The position numbers were made by a program, and so were the translations under genes. The notes under the pieces were generated by a model. It was not told the DNA's origin, did no database searches, and saw only the letters and a program-made list of their open reading frames with translations. From contig JAMFSJ010000060.1 in assembly GCA_026225255.1 (NCBI GenBank), positions 1-40,726 of the forward strand: a stretch of DNA of 40,726 nt, read 5' to 3'. The DNA is from Methylacidimicrobium fagopyrum (lineage in GTDB: Bacteria > Verrucomicrobiota > Verrucomicrobiia > Limisphaerales > UBA11358). Shown one piece after another: positions 25,778 through 35,723 of this stretch (positions within the stretch are counted from its first letter, which is position 1; every line of letters starts with the position of its first letter).

Positions 25778-27418
25778 ATGTCACTCTCACCCCTCGCAGG
25801 CAAACCGGCTCCAAAATCGTTGCTCGTAGATTTGGCGCGGCTCGAACGCGCCTATTACGAACAGCAACCGGATTTGCATGATCCAAATCAACTGGTCAGC
25901 TTCGGCACGAGCGGACATCGCGGCACCTCGTTCAACGGCACGTTCACCGAGGAGCATATCCTCGCGATCACGCAGGCGATTTGCGATTATCGGCGCAGCC
26001 AGAATATTTCCGGCCCATTACAGATGGGCAAGGACACGCATGCCTTGTCGTCGCCCGCGCAGCGCACTGCCCTTGAAGTGCTCGCGGCGAACGGCGTCGA
26101 AACCGTCATCCAACAAAACGACGGTGTGACGCCGACGCCGGTGATTTCGCGCGCGATCATCGTGCATAATCGCGGTCGCAAAACCGGGCTCGCGGACGGC
26201 ATCGTCATCACGCCGTCGCACAATCCGCCGGAAGATGGCGGCTTCAAATATAATCCGACGAACGGCGGCCCCGCGGATTCCGACGTGACGAAGTGGGTGC
26301 AAGACCGGGCGAATGAATTGTTGCGGGAAGATAATTCCGGCGTGAAACGGATGAGCTTCACCGACGCGCTCAACGCGGCGACGACGCACGAAATTGATTT
26401 CATTTTGCCCTACGTCGAGGATTTGAAAAACGTCGTGGACATGGAGGCCATTCGCGCCGCCGGTTTGAATCTAGGCGTGGATCCGCTCGGCGGCGCGGCG
26501 TTGCCCTATTGGGAGCCGATCAACTCGATCTATAAATTAGACATCAAGATCGTGAATCCAAAACTGGATCCGCAGTTCGCGTTCATGTCGGTGGATCACG
26601 ATGGGAAAATCCGCATGGATTGTTCCAGTCCGTATGCGATGGCGAGCCTCATTCACCTCAAAGATAAATTTCAACTCGCGTTCGCCAACGATCCCGATTC
26701 CGACCGTCACGGCATCGTCACGCCGTCAGCGGGTTTGATGAACCCGAATCATTATCTCGCGGTGGCCATTGGTTATTTGCTCACGCACCGTCCGCAATGG
26801 TCGCCGAATGTGGCGATCGGCAAGACGCTCGTGAGTAGCAGCATGATTGATCGCGTGGTGAACAAACTCGGCCGTAAATTGTGCGAAACGCCGGTCGGTT
26901 TCAAATGGTTTGCGCCCGGATTATTTGACGGCTCGTTCGGTTTCGGCGGCGAAGAAAGTGCCGGCGCGAGTTTCTTGCGTCGCGATGGTTCGGTGTGGAC
27001 GACGGATAAAGACGGTCCAATCATGAATCTGCTCGCGGCGGAAATCACGGCGATGACGGGCAAAGATCCCGGCGAACATTTTCACGCGTTGACGGAAGAG
27101 TTTGGCACGCCCTATTACACGCGCATTGATGCCGCCGCGACGCCGGAACAAAAAGCGAAACTCTCCAAGCTGTCGCCCGAAGCGGTGAAGGAATCCAATC
27201 TCGCCGGCGATACGATCACCGCGAAACTCACGCGCGCCCCGGGCAATAACGCGGCCATCGGCGGATTAAAAGTGGTAACGGCGAGCGGCTGGTTCGCGGC
27301 GCGCCCGAGCGGCACGGAAAATATTTACAAAATCTACGCCGAAAGTTTCCGCGACGAAACGCATCTGCAAACCATCGTCAAAGAAGCGCAGACGATTGTG
27401 AATAATGCATTGAAATAA
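25778..27418 (+). CDS. pgm: phosphoglucomutase (alpha-D-glucose-specific)
   Basis: At 546 aa this matches the length of E. coli Pgm. It interconverts glucose 1-phosphate and glucose 6-phosphate, at the branch between glycolysis and glycogen or nucleotide-sugar synthesis. The phosphoserine loop TPSHNPP has S147, the metal loop DPDSDRHG is at 305-312, the sugar-binding [11 protein letters not shown] loop follows, and the phosphate-binding [12 protein letters not shown] is near the C-terminus. The 207 bp upstream are AT-rich and hold the regulatory region. The last ~30 bases of that region plus the first codons are repeated in decayed form at 5348-5460. A REP-like element follows the stop. Confidence 0.95.
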   Translation: MSLSPLAGKPAPKSLLVDLARLERAYYEQQPDLHDPNQLVSFGTSGHRGTSFNGTFTEEHILAITQAICDYRRSQNISGPLQMGKDTHALSSPAQRTALEVLAANGVETVIQQNDGVTPTPVISRAIIVHNRGRKTGLADGIVITPSHNPPEDGGFKYNPTNGGPADSDVTKWVQDRANELLREDNSGVKRMSFTDALNAATTHEIDFILPYVEDLKNVVDMEAIRAAGLNLGVDPLGGAALPYWEPINSIYKLDIKIVNPKLDPQFAFMSVDHDGKIRMDCSSPYAMASLIHLKDKFQLAFANDPDSDRHGIVTPSAGLMNPNHYLAVAIGYLLTHRPQWSPNVAIGKTLVSSSMIDRVVNKLGRKLCETPVGFKWFAPGLFDGSFGFGGEESAGASFLRRDGSVWTTDKDGPIMNLLAAEITAMTGKDPGEHFHALTEEFGTPYYTRIDAAATPEQKAKLSKLSPEAVKESNLAGDTITAKLTRAPGNNAAIGGLKVVTASGWFAARPSGTENIYKIYAESFRDETHLQTIVKEAQTIVNNALK

Positions 27419-27433
27419 ACGCCCAGCTTCAGC

Positions 27434-27500
27434 GGAGCGCCGAGCATTGCTCGGCCCGATGATGTGTTGGTTGACCAGCCGATCAGGAGATCGGCGCTCC
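27434..27500. repeat. REP-like palindromic element, copy C
   Basis: The left unit GGAGCGCCGAGCATTGCTCGG (27434-27454) has stem GCCGAGC/GCTCGGC and the right unit (27477-27500) has stem GCCGATC/GATCGGC. The outer GGAGCGCCGA and TCGGCGCTCC arms pair with each other. The element lies between the convergent stops of pgm and the lamin-tail gene and may serve as a terminator for both. Confidence 0.85.
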
Positions 27501-27503
27501 ATT

Positions 27504-30500
27504 TCAATTCACCAGCAACACGCGATAAAAGCGTTGCGCATTCGTCGTCGTATCCACGTTTAACAACAGCGAATTTCCGTTTGCGGTTTGATCGGCACCG
27601 AGCGTGATCCACGTTGAGTCGGTCAGATTATTTTTATATTGCACGCGATAAATGCCGCCAGTGACGGTGGGCGAACTGAGATAAATACTGTTGCCACTCA
27701 CTTGGAGTGCGATGGGCGGCAAACTGGTGACGGGTTGCGTCGTGGCGGAGACACTCAGGTTATCAATCGCCAGACCTTGCGCTTTGCCGGTGTTATCGGT
27801 CATTTGCCAGACGAGCCACAACGCCGCGCCGGGCGGCCAATTCGTGATGATCTGGTTCTGCACGTTCAAGTTCGTTTGGTTGATCGAGGCCGTGCCATCT
27901 ACGGGCACGCCGCCCTTGTCCGCTTTGATCGTTTTGAAATTTACGTTTAACGCGGGCAATAAGGCTGTGGCGGCGGTCGGCCAAAGATTGGTCGCGGTCG
28001 GATCAATGGAATAAGAAAACTGCAACGTCTTCGCGGTGTCAGATTGACGCCAGACCTCGCCGGTAAAATTCACGTTCAGATAATTCAGATTCGCGCCGGT
28101 GACGTTGATGAGGCGAACCCCAAACCCCGTGCCGCCGGTGGAACTCGTCGCGAGCAAACCGAGCGCGCGATTCGCCGCGTTCGTCAAACCGAAATCCAAC
28201 ACGCCGCCCGTGGTTTGATCGCCCGCCGTGGCGCCGAATTGCGACCCCAAAACGCCGTTGCCATACCAGCCAGCCAGCGCTGATAAACCCAAACCGCCGC
28301 TGCCCGTTGAGACGGCTGGCAGCGCGAAATCAAACGGATTATCGAGCGAATAAGTAACGCCGTTGAGCGTGACGGGATTGGTGGAATTGACGGACGCGAG
28401 GCCGGGATTCGGCAACGCGTCGAAGTTCTGCGAATAGATCGCGCCCGGCGTGGTGTAAGGCACGTAGGAATTCGGTTGCGCGCCGGCGATGATATCGCCG
28501 CTGCGATCAAGCGCGGTCAAGTTCGGTTGGTTCGTGCCGATGGCGGGCGGCAGCGCGAGGGTCCAATTCGTCACGCTCGTCCACGTCAGCGGATACGTCA
28601 CGCCATTCACTAGAATCGTGTCCACGTTGAAGGGGGCCTGACCGCTGAGATACGCGACGCCATTGCTCACGACCACGTTCGCATTCGCGGAAAAATTCGT
28701 CGGGTTCGCCGCGTTGACTTGCGCCAGCACACCACTGGCCGCTTGCGTCAGCCACGGAATCAAATTCAAATTCGGATTTTCGACGTTCAATCCGTTCGTC
28801 GTGAACGCGGCGTATTTCGCGTTGATCAACGGCACGCTGTTCGCTAGGTTCAGCGGGCCGACCGTGCAGATCTCCTGCAACGCGCGCCAATACATGCGTA
28901 GAAACGTCGGCTCGGCGTAGATGCCCGCCATGTTCGAGTCGCCCGCGAGCGTTTGAAATAAACTTTGCCCGGGCGCATAGCTGCCATCAACCCCGAGGCC
29001 GATGTTAAAATCAAACATCATCAGCGACCACTTGGTGCCGAGCGTGCCTTCATACATGTAAAGATTTTGGCCGCTATCGGAACCGAAACAATCCCAGTTG
29101 CCGGCGGCATGATTGGCGGCGAAAACGCGCATCCAATTTTCCATGTCAATCTGGCTTTCCATGTCGCGAACGTAATTCGTCTGGCCGTGTTCACTCGCGG
29201 CGTCAATCAGTGCGAACAGATTCGTGTAATTACTTTGCGACACCAAACCGGGCGTGCGGCGGTTCTCAAAATTCCAGCGATAGCGCGCGACTTTCTTCAC
29301 GCCGCCCGTGGTGCTGTAAGGCAAAATCATCGCTTCGGCAGCGAGCGTGTTGGGTTGCGCGTAACCGGATTGCGTCTGCGAAAATTCATACCAGCGCGCA
29401 ACTTTGTAGAGAATGCCGTCGGTATCGTTTGAAAAATATTCGTCAACCATGTCGCCGCTGGGCGTCTGCGCATCTTCCATAAACGGCCCGCGCCGGTTGC
29501 CATTTACATAAACCAGAACGTCACGGCGATTCAACCACGGCACGCCGAGCGCGCGCAAAAACAGGTTCGCCGTTTGTTCGCGTTGATACGTCGGGTCGTT
29601 GTCCGTGTTGCCGGGAACGTGAATTTTATTGAACGATGTCGCGCCCAAAAATTTATCGTCGTCATTGAAAATCCATTTGTAACTGCACAGCGTGCCGTTG
29701 GGCAGATCATAGTTTTGATGCACCGGGCTGCCGGCGTAATGCGCCTGCGCGTTGTAAATGACGCGATTGCCGCTGACCATTGTGCAATCAATTCCTTCAT
29801 TGCTCAAATTACCGAGGTTCGCCCAGCGCGTGATATTCGTCTGCGTGAGCCACAGATGATATATGCCAAAACTGGTGCTCGGATTACCATCACCAAACAT
29901 CACAACGCATTCGCGCACCGGCTCATTATCGAGCGGACGCAACGCTGGAAAGCGATTCGTCGCGCTCAATCCATCCGTAGCGGAAATGTAAAACGCGACG
30001 ACTTGATTCGCAGCCTGACCGGGAATCGTCGCGCTGAAAACACCGTCGCGCGACACGCTGTCGCCGTTGGTGCCGCCATCATTCATCGGCACCGCCGTGT
30101 AACTGGTCGCGGGATCGAGCCGGTAATACAGCGTCAAATTCGTCACGCCGTTCGGGTCGCTCACTTGCGTCGTCACCACGATTGGCTGATTCGCCGCAGG
30201 CACGGACGGAAAATGGGTGACGTTATAAATCGCCGGGCCGGCATTTGCCAACGCACGACTATTCACGGCACCGGGCGAACCTAAATTATTTGGCAACGGC
30301 AACATGCCGGTTGCTTCCAACCAACCACCGTTCAAGCGCAACAAAACTTCCGGCCAGCCGTGCAGCCAGCGTGCGGAAAAACTCATCGTCGCGGTCTGGC
30401 CGGAGGCAAGAGAATTGGCCGCCAACGTCACTTGCGCGGAATCGTCGCCGTTGAAAATGTGATCGTCCGTGCGCAGATGCAAGGCGTAGCTGCTGCTGTT

Positions 30501-31691
30501 GCCGGGCGCGTCCACCGTGGAGCGGATATGATCGCCTTGCAAACTCCAGTTACTCAAATTGCCGGTTTCAAAATTTCCATTCAGCGCGAGGTTTATACTG
30601 TTGCCGCTGGCTGTGATGCTGACGTTGTCCACCAACGCTTCGCCGATGTCCACCATGCCCAGCTGCGCGTAGCCGATGCCCGAGCTATAATTAAAACCAT
30701 TATCGAGCGTGCCGGTGAACGTGATATTCGTCCACGCGGATTTGAGCGATTCGTTACTGTCCGTCCAATTCGCCGCGAGCCGGTGATTCGCCTTCGGGTC
30801 GATCAATTCCAAACTGCTACCGCCGCCCGACGACCATTCGCCCCAGCGTCCGCCCGAGCTATAAGTCACTTGATCTTCGGCCACCAAAATCACATTCGTC
30901 CCATTAAGCGTCTGCGGTTGCGCCAACATAATCAATTCGCCGCCGTGCGCCAATTTTCCGCTAAAATTGCCCGCCGTATTACCGCTGTTCAAATTGGAAT
31001 ATTTGGCGAACAGGTTTGTTTGATTCCTTGCAACCACCAGATAACCGCCAGCCGCAATGGTCGTGTTGGTAAAAGTGAACGTGACGCCGCTCGTCAGTTG
31101 CCAGCCATTCAGATTCACCGCGCTCGCGCCTTGATTGTAGAGTTCAAGATATTGATCGTCGTCATTGCCGCTGATCGGGTCATACATCAATTCGTTGATG
31201 ACCACATTGCCGATGAGAATGGCACTGTTGTTCGTGCCCGGCGTGTTCGTGGTGAACGCGTAAAAATCATTCGCGCCATCCGGCCAGCGTCCGTAAGAAA
31301 CGCCGTTCGCTTGCGCGCCAAATTGCACCGCGTCCAAAATACGGCTGCCATTGGGCTTGATGAAATAAAGGGTTTCGCCCGCGCCGTTCAGCGTGAAATT
31401 AAATTGCGCTTGCGTGAAGGAAACAAATCCGGCGGCGGGAATCGTCGTTCCGGCGGGAACGACAAATTTATTCGTCGTCACATCGTCCGTCAAAATGCAG
31501 CCGGAAATATCCACGCTGGCGGCGCTGTGATTGTAGAGTTCGATAAATTGCGGCACCGCGACGTTTTCCGAGTGTGGTAAAATCTCATTGATGACGACGT
31601 TACGCAACGGACTCGGGGTGAAGGTGTCCGCCAATCCCGGCGAACCACCGACCGAGTCGCTGATGTCCCATGCGCGCGGATCGCCTTCGCC
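27504..31691 (-). pseudogene. C-terminal part of a split lamin-tail/CotH surface protein
   Basis: This is the larger part of a gene whose frame continues from 33194 through an in-frame TAG at 31694-31692. The peptide right after the stop reads GEGDPRAWDISDSVGGSPG, which continues the typical 'LSNPTY-GEGDPRAWD' sequence of such proteins. Two lamin-tail domains come first ('VVINEILPHSENVAVPQFIELYNHS' and 'VVINELMYDPISGNDDDQYLELYN'), then a beta region, then a CotH-like kinase domain ('SYKWIFNDDDKFLGATSFNKIHVPG', 'RRDVLVYVNGNRRGPFMEDAQ', 'LMMFDFNIGLG'), and finally the ~70-residue C-terminal domain ending 'QRFYRVLLVN'. A TTG at 31634 is the nearest restart codon and would lack a signal peptide, so this part is probably not exported unless the TAG is read through or is a sequencing error. 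Confidence 0.8.
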
Positions 31692-31694
31692 CTA
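31692..31694 (-). other. in-frame TAG interrupting the long lamin-tail gene
   Basis: On the minus strand the codons read CCA ACT TAG GGC GAA GGC GAT. Homologous proteins normally have a Tyr (TAT or TAC) at this place, so one base change would restore a 1,896-codon reading frame. The frame on both sides stays open and has normal coding character. Confidence 0.85.
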
Positions 31695-33194
31695 AGTTGG
31701 GTTCGACAACACGATGGAATGACCTTCGCCCGCCGCCGCAATCGGCCACGGATAAATATTTGAGAACGGAACCGTCAACAAAATTGCGCCGTGTTCATCC
31801 AGCAATTGCAACGTCTCCACTTTTTTCAAACTGCCGATATACGGCCCCATCACGTTGTTGATGCCGTAAACACTGCTGATATCGCCCGGCGCGGCGGCGA
31901 TAACGAGAAACGCGCCGCCGGCAATTTGCGTGTTCGGCGGAAACGTGTAACTCATATCCGCACAGACGACTTGATAACCGCTGATATCCTGAAACCACGG
32001 ATTGGAATTATAGAGTTCGATGAACTCGAGATTTTTTCCGTCCGTGCGCACGGCGGGTTTATACATGATTTCCGAAATCGCAATCGGCGTCGTGCGCGCA
32101 CTCGGCCCCAAATTATCGTGTGCACTCAACAGCGCGAGCGTGCCGACGATGGCGGAATCCGCGCTTTGCCCGGCGAGATTGATCGCGGACACAACGTAGT
32201 AATAAACATTGGTCGCGCTCGCGGTCGCATCGGTGAACGCCGTCGTCGCATTCGTCGCGATGATCGTGAACGGGCCGTTCGGACTGGTCGCGCGCTTCAC
32301 ATAATAATTTGTCGCCCCCGAGGCGGCGCTCCAGTTCAAAACCGGTTGGCCATTTTGCATTCCGAGATAAAGTCCGGTCGGTGCGGACGGTGCGATGCTA
32401 TATTTTTGAAACAAGGTGCTTTCGGCTGTTTGCCGATCCGTGGCCGAAAGGGCGTTGGTATAAAATTGAACTTCCGCGATGTCACCCGACAAATAATTGA
32501 TCGCTGTTTGCTGCGCGCCTAAAAATACTTTGCTCGGCGACGTAAGCGATTGCGTGCCGCCCGTGATCGTGCTGACCAACGAGCCGTCCACAAATAACGA
32601 AACCAAACCGTTGGCGCGAACGCGTTCCAAACTGAAAATGTGCGGATGACCATCGTTGTATCCGGCATTGGAATTGATCGACACATCAGGATTGCCCGTG
32701 CCACCGCAAAGCGCGCCATTCGCAAACAGACAGGTGCCAAAATCATTCACCACGCCGCCGACTTCCGCATTCACCAAACCCGCGCCTTGGTAATAAAGAT
32801 TGCCGGAATTCAATCCTTGCGTGCTTTGAAAAACGCAGACGATGGTGAAATCGTCTTGCACCGGACGATTGAGCGCGAGCGACGTGCTGCTCGCGTTATT
32901 GAACCGCACCACGGGTTTGCCGCCCATCGCGTTGGTCACATAAGCCGGACGCTGACTCGCGGTGCTTTGCGTAGCGCTAAAACCGTTACCCGTAAAATCC
33001 GTCCACGTTTGCAACGTCGCGCCGCTGGTGACGCCCGTGATGGCATCCGCCTTGAGCCATGCGACCGGCGTGCTGGCGGCGAACAAGGATCCGGCGCAGA
33101 TGGAAATTAAACCAATGAATGCGGCGATGAATGAGCGGATTGAAAAATGGCGGCGAGTTGAAGAGTCCATTGAAAATAAAAAATAAGAATGCAA
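31692..33194 (-). CDS. N-terminal part of the split lamin-tail surface protein
   Basis: This 500-codon part carries the signal peptide ('FIAAFIGLISICAGSLFAAS'), a LamG/concanavalin-like domain at about 45-255 ('VAWLKADAITGVTSGATLQTWTDFTGNG...', 'FTIVCVFQS'), an FnIII-like segment at about 265-350, and a lamin-tail domain at about 365-500 ('IAISEIMYKPAVRTDGKNLEFIELYNSNPWFQDISGYQV'). It stops in the middle of a conserved run (SIVLSNPT). As it stands it would give an exported protein without the CotH part. A second possible start is Met9. Such proteins are thought to sit on the cell surface or be secreted; CotH domains phosphorylate proteins in other bacteria, but the substrate here is unknown. 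Confidence 0.8.
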   Translation of the reverse strand: MHSYFLFSMDSSTRRHFSIRSFIAAFIGLISICAGSLFAASTPVAWLKADAITGVTSGATLQTWTDFTGNGFSATQSTASQRPAYVTNAMGGKPVVRFNNASSTSLALNRPVQDDFTIVCVFQSTQGLNSGNLYYQGAGLVNAEVGGVVNDFGTCLFANGALCGGTGNPDVSINSNAGYNDGHPHIFSLERVRANGLVSLFVDGSLVSTITGGTQSLTSPSKVFLGAQQTAINYLSGDIAEVQFYTNALSATDRQTAESTLFQKYSIAPSAPTGLYLGMQNGQPVLNWSAASGATNYYVKRATSPNGPFTIIATNATTAFTDATASATNVYYYVVSAINLAGQSADSAIVGTLALLSAHDNLGPSARTTPIAISEIMYKPAVRTDGKNLEFIELYNSNPWFQDISGYQVVCADMSYTFPPNTQIAGGAFLVIAAAPGDISSVYGINNVMGPYIGSLKKVETLQLLDEHGAILLTVPFSNIYPWPIAAAGEGHSIVLSNPT

Positions 33195-33334
33195 CGATGC
33201 GTCAGCACAATGCGTTTTACAAAATAAACCAGATGTTCGGCTTGGGTCTCAAAAGGGATTACGAAGCTATTATCGCACACAAACCGGTCGAAAGTCATGT
33301 GGCCTGAAATGGCTACACGTAAAGGGAAAGATTT

Positions 33335-33387
33335 AACCGCGAAATACCCAAAATACGCGAAAGGGGGATTTTTGGGATTCGGCGGTT
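33335..33387. repeat. imperfect inverted repeat in intergenic region
   Basis: AACCGCGAAATACCCAAAA (33335-33353) pairs imperfectly with TTTTGGGATTCGGCGGTT (33370-33387). It lies between the start of the lamin-tail gene and the end of the L,D-transpeptidase gene. 'AACCGCGAAATACGCGAAA'-type sequences recur in related genomes as I recall them, so this may be a dispersed repeat. A terminator role is also possible. Confidence 0.5.
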
Positions 33388-33433
33388 AAAAAATCCTCCA
33401 TCCCCAATCGGCCATCGACCAGCATAAATTATT

Positions 33434-34657
33434 TCACGGTTCCACCATCACCGGCATCCCCACCCACGCGAGTTTTAACAGATAAGCCGCGTCCCAATTC
33501 GCCAGCCGGAAACAGCCGTGCGATTCCGTCCGCCCCACCAACTCCGGCACCGGTGTGCCGTGCATACCGTAGCCCGGACGATTCAAGCCGATCCACGCGA
33601 CGCCGACTGGATCATTCGGCCCCGGCGGCAAAACGACTTTGTGGCCGATCTTCTGCAATTCTTCGGACTCGGGGAAAAGTTCCGGATTCACCGTGTAATT
33701 TGGATTCGGAATCGCCACGATGACGTGCAGTTCACCGACCGGACGTTTCTCCACTTTCGCCGCGATGCTGCACGGAAAATGCGCCAGCAAATTTGTCTGC
33801 GCATCGAACGCTTCCAGAAAACGGTCGGCCAGATGAATCACCACGAACGCTGCTTTATCGTCCGGCTCGGGATAATTTACGTCCGGAATTTTCAAAACCG
33901 TTCCCGCCGCGAGGTTGGCCCAGTCCACGCCGGGATTCAGTTTTTTGATCAATAACGGATTAGCATGCGCCACTTCGCCGATCAATTCCAACTCCGTCTC
34001 GTAAGCCAATGAGGACTGGTGCGATTTTTCCAACCACGTTTTACCGATGGGTTGCAGGCTCGCGAGATCGTTCGTCGTCACGGTATAAGTCGTCAATACC
34101 GGCGCCGCGAGCAACAATCGCACGCGCGTATTCGTGTCCAGCAAACCGGTCGCGGCCAATTTTTGCGAACGCTGAAAGGCCGCAATCGCCGCGTGCGTTT
34201 GCGAACCGTTGGCGGAATCAATTGCGCCCGGCGAAATCGCTAACCGCGCAAGCGCAACCTGCATTTCCAAAGTGTCGCGCACCGGCCGCGAAGTTTCCGT
34301 CCGCACCGGTTCCGGCAAGGGCGATGGTTTGGGCAGCGGCGGCTCAACCACGGGTGGAACCACGACGATCCCATTTGTTTTTGGCGGCGGCGGCAAAACT
34401 GGTTTTGGCAGTGACTTTGGTTTGGGCGACGGCGTGGGTTGAACGTGAACTGTCGGCGCGGGTGTGGGTTTTACCAGCGGCAAAGTCGCTGGCACTGATG
34501 AAACAATTTTGGGCGCCGAATTTTTTTGAGAATGTTTTTCGTGCCACCAAAACCAGCCGAGTCCGGCCACGAGCACGAGAAACAGCAACACGGCAAAAAA
34601 ATCACCGCCTCGTTGCGGACGGCGGGGACCAAATTTTTTTCTGGATGCCACGGCCAT
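33434..34657 (-). CDS. L,D-transpeptidase (YkuD) with peptidoglycan-binding and LysM regions
   Basis: The 407-aa protein has a basic N-terminus, a TM helix at about 20-38, a long Pro-rich linker (50-115), a PG_binding_1-like domain (about 125-190: 'LARLAISPGAIDSANGSQTHAAIAAFQRSQKLAATGLLD' features), a LysM-like segment ('IGEVAHANPLLIKKLNPGVDWANLAAGTVLKIP') and a YkuD domain (about 265-407). The catalytic motif is H366-G...S379-H380-G381-C382-F-R-L. The enzyme would form 3-3 crosslinks in peptidoglycan or attach proteins to it, on the outer side of the inner membrane. The Pro-rich linker would let the anchored enzyme reach the wall. Confidence 0.93.
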   Translation of the reverse strand: MAVASRKKFGPRRPQRGGDFFAVLLFLVLVAGLGWFWWHEKHSQKNSAPKIVSSVPATLPLVKPTPAPTVHVQPTPSPKPKSLPKPVLPPPPKTNGIVVVPPVVEPPLPKPSPLPEPVRTETSRPVRDTLEMQVALARLAISPGAIDSANGSQTHAAIAAFQRSQKLAATGLLDTNTRVRLLLAAPVLTTYTVTTNDLASLQPIGKTWLEKSHQSSLAYETELELIGEVAHANPLLIKKLNPGVDWANLAAGTVLKIPDVNYPEPDDKAAFVVIHLADRFLEAFDAQTNLLAHFPCSIAAKVEKRPVGELHVIVAIPNPNYTVNPELFPESEELQKIGHKVVLPPGPNDPVGVAWIGLNRPGYGMHGTPVPELVGRTESHGCFRLANWDAAYLLKLAWVGMPVMVEP

Positions 34658-34695
34658 AATCTAACGACTGTGCCGCGCGAGCCAAGGTTGAATTC

Positions 34696-34734
34696 GGGTT
34701 TTGGGTTCTGGAGTCTCGGGTCTGGGTTCTGGGG
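34696..34734 (+). other. G-rich tract upstream of the L,D-transpeptidase gene
   Basis: G-runs lie at 34696-34698, 34703-34705, 34718-34720, 34724-34726 and 34731-34734, joined by T-rich loops, with a repeated GGGTTCTGG. A G-quadruplex is possible although one loop is 12 bases. It lies 40-75 bases upstream of the minus-strand start at 34657, on the non-template side as C-runs. Confidence 0.4.
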
Positions 34735-34791
34735 AAAGGATGAATGACGAATGCTTTGCGACTGAGGTGGGACGCTGGGAGCTTGGCAATT

Positions 34792-34815
34792 CGCGGACAA
34801 GCCGGTCCGCGCTCC
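34792..34815. repeat. REP-like hairpin after the aminotransferase gene
   Basis: CGCGGAC (34792-34798) and GTCCGCG (34805-34811) form a seven-bp stem with loop AAGCCG, followed by CTCC. On the minus strand it reads GGAGCGCGGACC, like the GGAGCGCC start of the other elements. It ends two bases before the stop of the minus-strand aminotransferase gene and could terminate it. Confidence 0.55.
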
Positions 34816-34816
34816 G

Positions 34817-35656
34817 TCATTCGCGCATCAACATCTCGTTGTAAGCCGTGGCGATTTGGTCCACGAGCGGCGAGGGCGCGACCGGCTCACCATCGAACGC
34901 CACCACCGGCACGATGCCTAGCGCGCTGGTCGTGATAAAAATACCTTCGGAATTACGCAACATTTCCGGCTTGATTACGCGCTTATTCGTTTCGAGACCG
35001 AGCAATTGGCAAATTTCTAAAACCACCGCGCGCGTGATGCCGGGCAAAACGCCGCGACCGGTCGGCACGGTGCAAATCCGTTCCTGATACACCCAAAACA
35101 TATTGCCGCCCGCCGCTTCCGCCGCCTCGCCGTTCGTGTTCAACAGCAACGCTTCGTCCGCCCCGCGTTCCTCCGCGTCGGCGCGGGCGAGGATGTTCAA
35201 AATCTTGCTCGACGTTTTGAAGGATGAAAGCGCATCGCTCGCCGGCACGCGAAAGGGCGAGGTGACCAACGTCCATTGCAGCGGTTCGTCGGGATTCATT
35301 TCCGGCAACGGACTCACGGTCATCACGACCGTCGGCGGCCCGGAATTTTTTGAGGAATAACCGCGTTGACCCGAACCGCGCGAAATCGTCACGCGCAGGA
35401 TGCAATCCGGCAGATCATTTTTCGAAATGAGTTCGACGCCGAGCTTTTGCAATTCCTTCGGGGTGTAAGGCAATTTGATTTTGAGAAAATCCAGACCGCG
35501 CGTGAGGCGTTCCATGTGTTGCGCCATGCGAAAAGGACGTCCCTTCACCACGCGCATCGTTTCAAACAGGCCGTCGCCCAGCAAAAAACCGCGGTCATTC
35601 ACGGGGACAAACGCGTCCGCTTCCGGTAAAAAATTTCCGTTAAGAAAAACAATCAT
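34817..35656 (-). CDS. class IV aminotransferase / 4-amino-4-deoxychorismate lyase-like
   Basis: From ATG 35656 the product is 279 aa, the usual length for fold-type IV PLP enzymes. 'DRGFLLGDGLFETMRV' (21-36) is the typical start of PabC, BCAT and DAAT proteins. The PLP lysine is probably K151 in 'SSKILNILARA'. 'GADEALLLNTNGEAAEAAGGNMFWV' and 'GITRAVVLEI' follow in the normal order. PabC makes 4-aminobenzoate for folate; IlvE makes branched-chain amino acids, and the two are hard to separate by eye. A trpG/pabA gene elsewhere in the window fits a folate role, but 'FLLGDGLFET' also occurs in D-amino acid transaminases. A TTG four codons upstream is an alternative start. Confidence 0.88.
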   Translation of the reverse strand: MIVFLNGNFLPEADAFVPVNDRGFLLGDGLFETMRVVKGRPFRMAQHMERLTRGLDFLKIKLPYTPKELQKLGVELISKNDLPDCILRVTISRGSGQRGYSSKNSGPPTVVMTVSPLPEMNPDEPLQWTLVTSPFRVPASDALSSFKTSSKILNILARADAEERGADEALLLNTNGEAAEAAGGNMFWVYQERICTVPTGRGVLPGITRAVVLEICQLLGLETNKRVIKPEMLRNSEGIFITTSALGIVPVVAFDGEPVAPSPLVDQIATAYNEMLMRE

Positions 35657-35723
35657 GGGTGAAACCAATTCCTATGCGTCATTAATTAACTGAAAACATA
35701 CGCCTCTGCGAGCAGAATTTAAT

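Noticed and set aside
30360..31580. 406-codon plus-strand frame opposite the lamin-tail gene
   Set aside because: Composition is that of an antisense shadow; the minus strand encodes recognisable lamin-tail domains.
27504..31634. Separate gene starting at the TTG at 31634
   Set aside because: The frame and the conserved sequence continue upstream to the TAG and beyond it into the signal-peptide part; the TTG start would have no signal peptide.
31692..31694. Programmed pyrrolysine or other recoding at the TAG
   Set aside because: No pyl genes or recoding structure are visible, and Tyr is the expected residue; mutation or a base error is simpler.
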